Part shown: positions 60,196 to 64,000 of the stretch, one piece after another
How the letters are laid out: each line of letters opens with the position of its first letter
Numbering within the stretch: the first letter of the stretch is position 1
From: JBCAWW01 sp039024315
Lineage (GTDB): Bacteria; Bacteroidota; Bacteroidia; J057
Reading direction: 5' to 3'
Length of the DNA stretch: 64,000 nt
Assembly: GCA_039024315.1 (NCBI GenBank)
Contig: JBCCQN010000008.1
Coordinates: 30,004 to 94,003 of the forward strand
Notes under the pieces: generated by a model
Seen by the model: the letters and a program-made list of their open reading frames with translations, nothing else
The model's database searches: none
What the model was told of the DNA's origin: nothing
Program-made: the position numbers and the translations under genes

Positions 60196-63108
60196 CTACA
60201 GCAGGGCCTCCCACAAGATTTCGACTGGATGCTTAGCTGTTTTGCCAGTACCGTCAAAGATTTGATGACGACAACTCGTACCAGGCGCCGCAATGATCGT
60301 GGTCGGCGAAGCTGCCCTGACCTCTGGAAAGACAACTAATTCTCCAATCTGCATAGAGAGAGGGTAATGTTCTTTTTCGTAGCCAAATGAACCCGCCATA
60401 CCACAGCAGCCAGAGGGTATGACTGAGACTTGATAGTTGTTGGGAAGGGACAGCAGCTCTTCGCTGAACGATACTGACGAAAGTGCCTTTTGATGACAGT
60501 GTCCGTGCAACTTCAGCTCCGCAGGTGCTTCCGTAAAGGCAGTGGCATCGATACGGCCTGCCCTCACTTCTCGTATCAAAAATTCCTCCACCATCATGGC
60601 GTTTTTACCCAAGGCTTTGGCCGCAGCGCGGTCTTTTTTGGAGACTAAACGAGGGTACTCGTCCCGAAATGATAAGATCCCAGAAGGCTCGATCCCGAGC
60701 AGAGGCCTCTCTTCGCTAACAACATCTCTCAGCAGCTCAAAATTTTTGAGAGCAAGCTTCTTGGCTTCATCCAATAAGCCTTTGGAAAGATAGGCACGGC
60801 CACTTTCTACATGCTTTGGCAATATCACCGCATAGCCCAAACGATTGAGCAGTAGCATCGCTTTGATGCCAATATTGACATCATTGAAGTTGGTAAACTC
60901 ATCCGCAAAAAAGTAAACTTTACCTTTTTCACCTTGTTGAAGGCGAGTTCGATTTTTGCGGTACCAACTTTTAAGGCTTTGCTTATGGAGCAAAGGGAGA
61001 CTACGTTCGACCGCGACTCCCATCATCTTTTTGAGCAGGGGCACCCGCTTGAGCATGAAGTTGGAGAGACCTGGCCAGATCATAGCAAGGCGATTGATTC
61101 GACTAATATTGGCGATGGCGCGCGTACGGAAAGGCACCCCATGTTTTTTGTGGTATTGGTACTGGAACTCCGTTTTGAGCAGGGCGACATTAACATTAGA
61201 AGGACATTCAGAGGCACAACCTTTACAGGAGAGGCAGAGGTCCATTACCTCTTTGATTTCCTCACTAGCGAAGGGGTTCGCATCTTCCGAACGAGTCAAT
61301 ATTTCGCGTAAGATATTGGCTCTAGCCCGTGTAGTGTCCTTTTCACTGCGGGTGGCTTGGTAGCTAGGACACATGGTCCCACCAAAGAGATGGGTCTTAC
61401 GACAGTCGCCAGAGCCATTGCATTTTTCAGCAGCACGGAGAATACCGTCTGTATCAGAAAAGTCCAGAACGGTGTCAAACTCCCGTGTTTTTTGATTGAC
61501 TTCATACCTGAGAGAAGCGTCCATGGGTGGAGCGTCCACGATCTTGCCTGGATTGAAAATATGATGTGGGTCCCACTGATTTTTGAGGCGATTGAGCAGA
61601 GCATAGTTGCGATCACCGATCATGATCGGCAAAAACTCAGCGCGTACGCGTCCGTCCCCGTGTTCCCCTGAAAGGGAACCTTTATACTTCTTGACCAACT
61701 CAGCCGAAGCATGACCAATCTCTCTAAAATGTTGGCGATCTCGGCTATTTTTCAAATCGAGGATTGGGCGCAAATGCAGCTCTCCCGCACCCGCATGGGC
61801 ATAATAAACCGCTCTTTGGTCAAAGCCTTCCATGATACCCGCAAATTCGCGGATGTAAGCAGGTAAGTCTGCTAATGGGACAGCTGTATCTTCAATTACC
61901 GCCACTGGCTTCGCGTCTCCAGGTACATTAGCGAGCAGCCCTAGGCCAGCCGAACGCAAAGCCCAGACCTTTTTAATACGATCTGCGCCAAAGACGCGGG
62001 GAAAGGCGTAGCCCATGCCCGCTTGCTCCATCGCAGCTTGAATTTCGTCTAGTTTAGCTTCAATTTCTGCCTCCGTTTCCGCCCCTACTTCGATCACCAA
62101 AACGGCTTCAGGATCACCTTCAATAAAGAAGCGATGATTTTGATAAAGGAGATTTTCCTTGGTGCAATCCATCACGATTTTGTCCATCAGTTCTACCGCT
62201 CGCGGCTGAAACTTCATGGCTGCGATGACGGCTTTGAGGGATTCATCGACTGACGCAAAGTGCGCGCAAATGAGCCCTGTCTTGCTCGGCGGCAAGGGAT
62301 CGCAATGCAGTTTGATTTCAGTGATCAAGGCTAGTGTCCCCTCTGAGCCAGCTATCAGGTTGCACATATCGAAGTTGGGACCACCTGCGGTGAACGCATT
62401 GCTCTCTAGGAGGATATCCACTGCGTAGCCGGTATTCCGACGGTGCAGACTAGAGTCGGGAAACTGAGCGCGAATCTCGGCTTGCTGGACTTCTTGACTT
62501 AACTCGTCGCGTAATTGGCGGTAGATTTGGCCTTCCAAATCCTGCTGTTCGCATTTTGCCAAAAAGGCCTGAGGGGAGAGTTCGGCGAAGACGACCTCAG
62601 AACCATCACTCAGCACTGCTTGCAGCTCCAAGATATGATCGCGGGTGGTACCATAGACAATAGAATAGGAACCACAGGAGTTATTGCCCACCATACCGCC
62701 GATCATGGCACGATTGGAAGTCGAAGTATTAGGGCCAAAGAAAAGACCGTGCGGCTTGAGAAAAAGGTTGAGTTCATCGCGGACCACTCCGGGCTGCACT
62801 CGAACCCAGCCTTCCTGAGCATTGACTTCTAGTATCTCGGTAAAGTGCTTGGAGACATCTACGACTATGCCTGCACCTACACACTGACCGGCTAAAGAAG
62901 TTCCTGCAGTACGGGGAATCAGAGAGGTCCCTTCTGTCTGGGCAAAATGAATGAGCTGTTTGAGATCGTCTAAATTACGAGGCATGGCCACTGCCAGAGG
63001 TAGCTCCCGATACACAGAAGCATCGGTGGCATAAAGGGCCCGCATAGTATGATCAAAAAAGAGTTCCCCATCGAGGGAAGCGCGCAGGATTTTGAGTTTC
63101 TCGTTCAC
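60196..63108 (-). CDS. FAD-linked oxidase fused to Fe-S/CCG domains (D-lactate or D-2-hydroxyacid dehydrogenase, YdiJ-like)
   Basis: The 970-residue protein begins with a PCMH-type FAD domain ('PRTAGTSLAGQCVGAGIVVD', 'MVGNNSCGSYSIVYGTTRDH') and an FAD-oxidase C-terminal domain ('VYYAHAGAGELHLRPILDLK', 'GEHGDGRVRAEFLP'). Cys clusters follow ('CNGSGDCRKT' then 'GTMCPSY', and 'CLSCKGCASECPSN') for 4Fe-4S centres. CCG-domain motifs close it ('HGHCHQKALSSV', 'PSGCCGMAGSFGYEKEHYPL'). This is the layout of YdiJ/Dld-II-like enzymes that oxidise D-2-hydroxyacids and pass electrons to the respiratory chain. The start is a GTG, 4 nt past a perfect -7 box. Confidence 0.9.
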   Translation of the reverse strand: MNEKLKILRASLDGELFFDHTMRALYATDASVYRELPLAVAMPRNLDDLKQLIHFAQTEGTSLIPRTAGTSLAGQCVGAGIVVDVSKHFTEILEVNAQEGWVRVQPGVVRDELNLFLKPHGLFFGPNTSTSNRAMIGGMVGNNSCGSYSIVYGTTRDHILELQAVLSDGSEVVFAELSPQAFLAKCEQQDLEGQIYRQLRDELSQEVQQAEIRAQFPDSSLHRRNTGYAVDILLESNAFTAGGPNFDMCNLIAGSEGTLALITEIKLHCDPLPPSKTGLICAHFASVDESLKAVIAAMKFQPRAVELMDKIVMDCTKENLLYQNHRFFIEGDPEAVLVIEVGAETEAEIEAKLDEIQAAMEQAGMGYAFPRVFGADRIKKVWALRSAGLGLLANVPGDAKPVAVIEDTAVPLADLPAYIREFAGIMEGFDQRAVYYAHAGAGELHLRPILDLKNSRDRQHFREIGHASAELVKKYKGSLSGEHGDGRVRAEFLPIMIGDRNYALLNRLKNQWDPHHIFNPGKIVDAPPMDASLRYEVNQKTREFDTVLDFSDTDGILRAAEKCNGSGDCRKTHLFGGTMCPSYQATRSEKDTTRARANILREILTRSEDANPFASEEIKEVMDLCLSCKGCASECPSNVNVALLKTEFQYQYHKKHGVPFRTRAIANISRINRLAMIWPGLSNFMLKRVPLLKKMMGVAVERSLPLLHKQSLKSWYRKNRTRLQQGEKGKVYFFADEFTNFNDVNIGIKAMLLLNRLGYAVILPKHVESGRAYLSKGLLDEAKKLALKNFELLRDVVSEERPLLGIEPSGILSFRDEYPRLVSKKDRAAAKALGKNAMMVEEFLIREVRAGRIDATAFTEAPAELKLHGHCHQKALSSVSFSEELLSLPNNYQVSVIPSGCCGMAGSFGYEKEHYPLSMQIGELVVFPEVRAASPTTIIAAPGTSCRHQIFDGTGKTAKHPVEILWEALL

Positions 63109-63112
63109 CTTA

Positions 63113-63120
63113 CAAATATA
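63113..63120 (-). promoter_or_regulatory. Perfect -7 box 4 nt before the FAD oxidase start
   Basis: TATATTTG on the minus strand, then TAAG and the GTG at 63108. The GTG is the first possible start after an in-frame stop, and the conserved N-terminus requires it. A leaderless mRNA with a GTG start follows if the box is real. Confidence 0.45.
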
Positions 63121-63247
63121 CAGGATTAGAGGCTATTTAAGCCATAACAGAAGGGTCAAGGTAAGGATTCTAATGTGGTTGCAAAGGTGTTTATTTCGAA
63201 CTGATGGGAACTCATTTTGTTAAATGGCGCGGAGTCATCTTTGGGGC

Positions 63248-63358
63248 TACTGCTGCGCAGAACGCTTGTGTCGGGGTTTGGTATGCATGCCAAACCTACA
63301 TTGGGTTATTTGCAGCTAAGAGATAAGCGTTCCGCGTCCCGAAAGCTTTCGTGAGTAG
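63248..63358. repeat. REP-like inverted pair with remnant of heptad-element palindrome
   Basis: TACTGCTGCGCAGAACGCTT (63248-63267) faces AAGCGTTCCGCG (63325-63336), which runs straight into TCCCGAAAGCTTTCGTGAGTA (one base off the palindrome). This shows that the two repeat families adjoin. The gene-free stretch 63109-63417 holds this element, the -7 box at 63113 and the terminator at 63361-63394; I see nothing else in it. Confidence 0.65.
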
Positions 63359-63360
63359 CT

Positions 63361-63394
63361 AAAAACAAGAAAAAGCGAGCCCAAAGGCCCGCTT
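63361..63394 (-). terminator. Terminator of the beta-propeller gene
   Basis: AAGCGAGCC (63373-63381) pairs with GGCCCGCTT (63386-63394) with one wobble on the minus strand and a 4-nt loop. TTTCTTGTTTTT follows. It lies 23 bp beyond the stop at 63418. Confidence 0.78.
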
Positions 63395-63417
63395 TCCATC
63401 TTTTTACTAAGCACCGA

Positions 63418-64000
63418 TTAAAAGTCGGCAAACATGACGTATAGTCTATTTTCCTGCATAGCAGGGATCCAAAGCTCATTGCGAGCCTCATCAAAGTAGA
63501 AATCAGCCGGTCCACGCATGGCCGCCTGCATCGGCACGTAACCCCCTTTTTCGGCGAATGGATTCCAGATGCGGAGCGCACCGGTAGTCCAATCAGAGTA
63601 AACCGCTTTACCACGGATGAGGGCCATACCGTCCAATTGACCTTTGAACTCAGTGTCAGGACCTTGGGCGTAAACCGCTTTGCCATCTTCTCCCCAAGTG
63701 ATCATGCCCATAAAACCACCATATTGGTCATAAGAATTGACATAAAGGGTGTTGGACTCAGCATCATATGCCAATCCATTAGGAGACTGTACGCGAGGCT
63801 CAAGCTCGGTATAGCTCATCTTCTCCCCTAATTTGATGGAGATAACTTTGTTGATATTGGTCAAAGAAGCGTAAAGCTCATTTTCATTTTTGACCACTAT
63901 GTCATTGAGGAAAGGCGTTTCATAATCCTTGCTGATATCTAGCGTACCCACTCTTTTGCGGGTGTCGAGGCTATAGGCTTTGACCTTGTCGATATCGGTA
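63418..64000 (-). CDS. SMP-30/gluconolactonase-like beta-propeller protein (5' end outside window)
   Basis: The frame is open to the last base of the window, so the gene starts beyond it. The first visible residues are about TDIDKVKAYSLDTRKRV. The visible 194 residues have repeating propeller strands: 'ELYASLTNINKVISIKLGEK', 'QSPNGLAYDAESNTLYVNSY', 'MALIRGKAVYSDWTTGALRI', 'GPADFYFDEARNELWIPAMQ' and a final 'ENRLYVMFADF'. The SPNGLAYD line is like SMP-30-type lactonases, but the catalytic residues are not visible in this fragment. A GTG at 63951 could mark a start, but coding continues upstream. Enzyme or carrier role is open. Confidence 0.7.
   Translation of the reverse strand, partial: TDIDKVKAYSLDTRKRVGTLDISKDYETPFLNDIVVKNENELYASLTNINKVISIKLGEKMSYTELEPRVQSPNGLAYDAESNTLYVNSYDQYGGFMGMITWGEDGKAVYAQGPDTEFKGQLDGMALIRGKAVYSDWTTGALRIWNPFAEKGGYVPMQAAMRGPADFYFDEARNELWIPAMQENRLYVMFADF

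Noticed and set aside
1..64000. CRISPR array, tRNA, rRNA, prophage or insertion sequence
   Set aside because: No evenly spaced direct repeats of CRISPR length, no cloverleaf-type sequence and no transposase or phage structural gene was found in the reading frames.

Overview
The window looks like chromosomal DNA of a gliding, T9SS-bearing member of the Bacteroidota, most like the Saprospira/Lewinella group. The evidence is: six giant secreted proteins ending in type A T9SS sorting domains; a GldD lipoprotein; promoter -7 boxes of the Bacteroidota type (TAnnTTTG); almost no Shine-Dalgarno sites; and PKD, SprB-like, VCBS and DUF7619-type modules. No rRNA, tRNA, CRISPR array, prophage or transposase gene was seen. 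The species is an inference.

Layout. 1-2.5 kb: the tail of a hybrid histidine kinase, a LOG-family hydrolase and a retropepsin-like protease with a PDZ domain. 2.7-20.9 kb: five tandem paralogues of about 1170 residues, all on the minus strand, which form a mosaic family of secreted surface proteins. 21-29.8 kb: small membrane, NTF2-like, CotH-like and paired secreted proteins, a histone-deacetylase-like enzyme, a SLOG-like protein facing a 2-TM protein, an SGNH hydrolase and a GH16 lipoprotein. 29.9-32.4 kb: livM-livH-livG. 32.5-36.3 kb: a lipoprotein, an EI24/CysZ-like protein, a subtilase and an ABM-domain protein. 36.4-42.4 kb: two overlapping hybrid histidine kinases followed by gldD. 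42.6-45.7 kb: a Fur regulator, then livF, a lipase and livK. 45.8-49.8 kb: nuoB-nuoA, a small protein, peptide deformylase, RuvX and a sensor kinase. 49.9-54.4 kb: a glycosyltransferase, proB-proA and a cation diffusion facilitator. 54.4-64 kb: a 1609-residue T9SS cargo protein, a PlsC-like acyltransferase, a 970-residue FAD/Fe-S dehydrogenase and a truncated beta-propeller protein.

How genes fit together. The two liv clusters, 11 kb apart, together supply one full branched-chain amino-acid-type ABC importer (binding protein, two permeases, two ATPases). The LivF-type ATPase lacks the Walker B glutamate. The six T9SS cargo proteins and GldD fit a cell whose surface is built through the gliding/T9SS machinery.

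The least expected signal is non-coding. A dispersed element made of 7-bp units of the form AGTANNN, in opposed arrays, recurs mainly between convergent genes, often with a perfect 16-bp palindrome in heptad register. A second, REP-like unit (core GCGTTCCGC-NNN-GCGG) occurs as inverted pairs between genes and also inside reading frames, including livG (three times), livM and livF. Five genes have a perfect TAnnTTTG box only 4-7 nt before the start codon, which suggests leaderless mRNAs.
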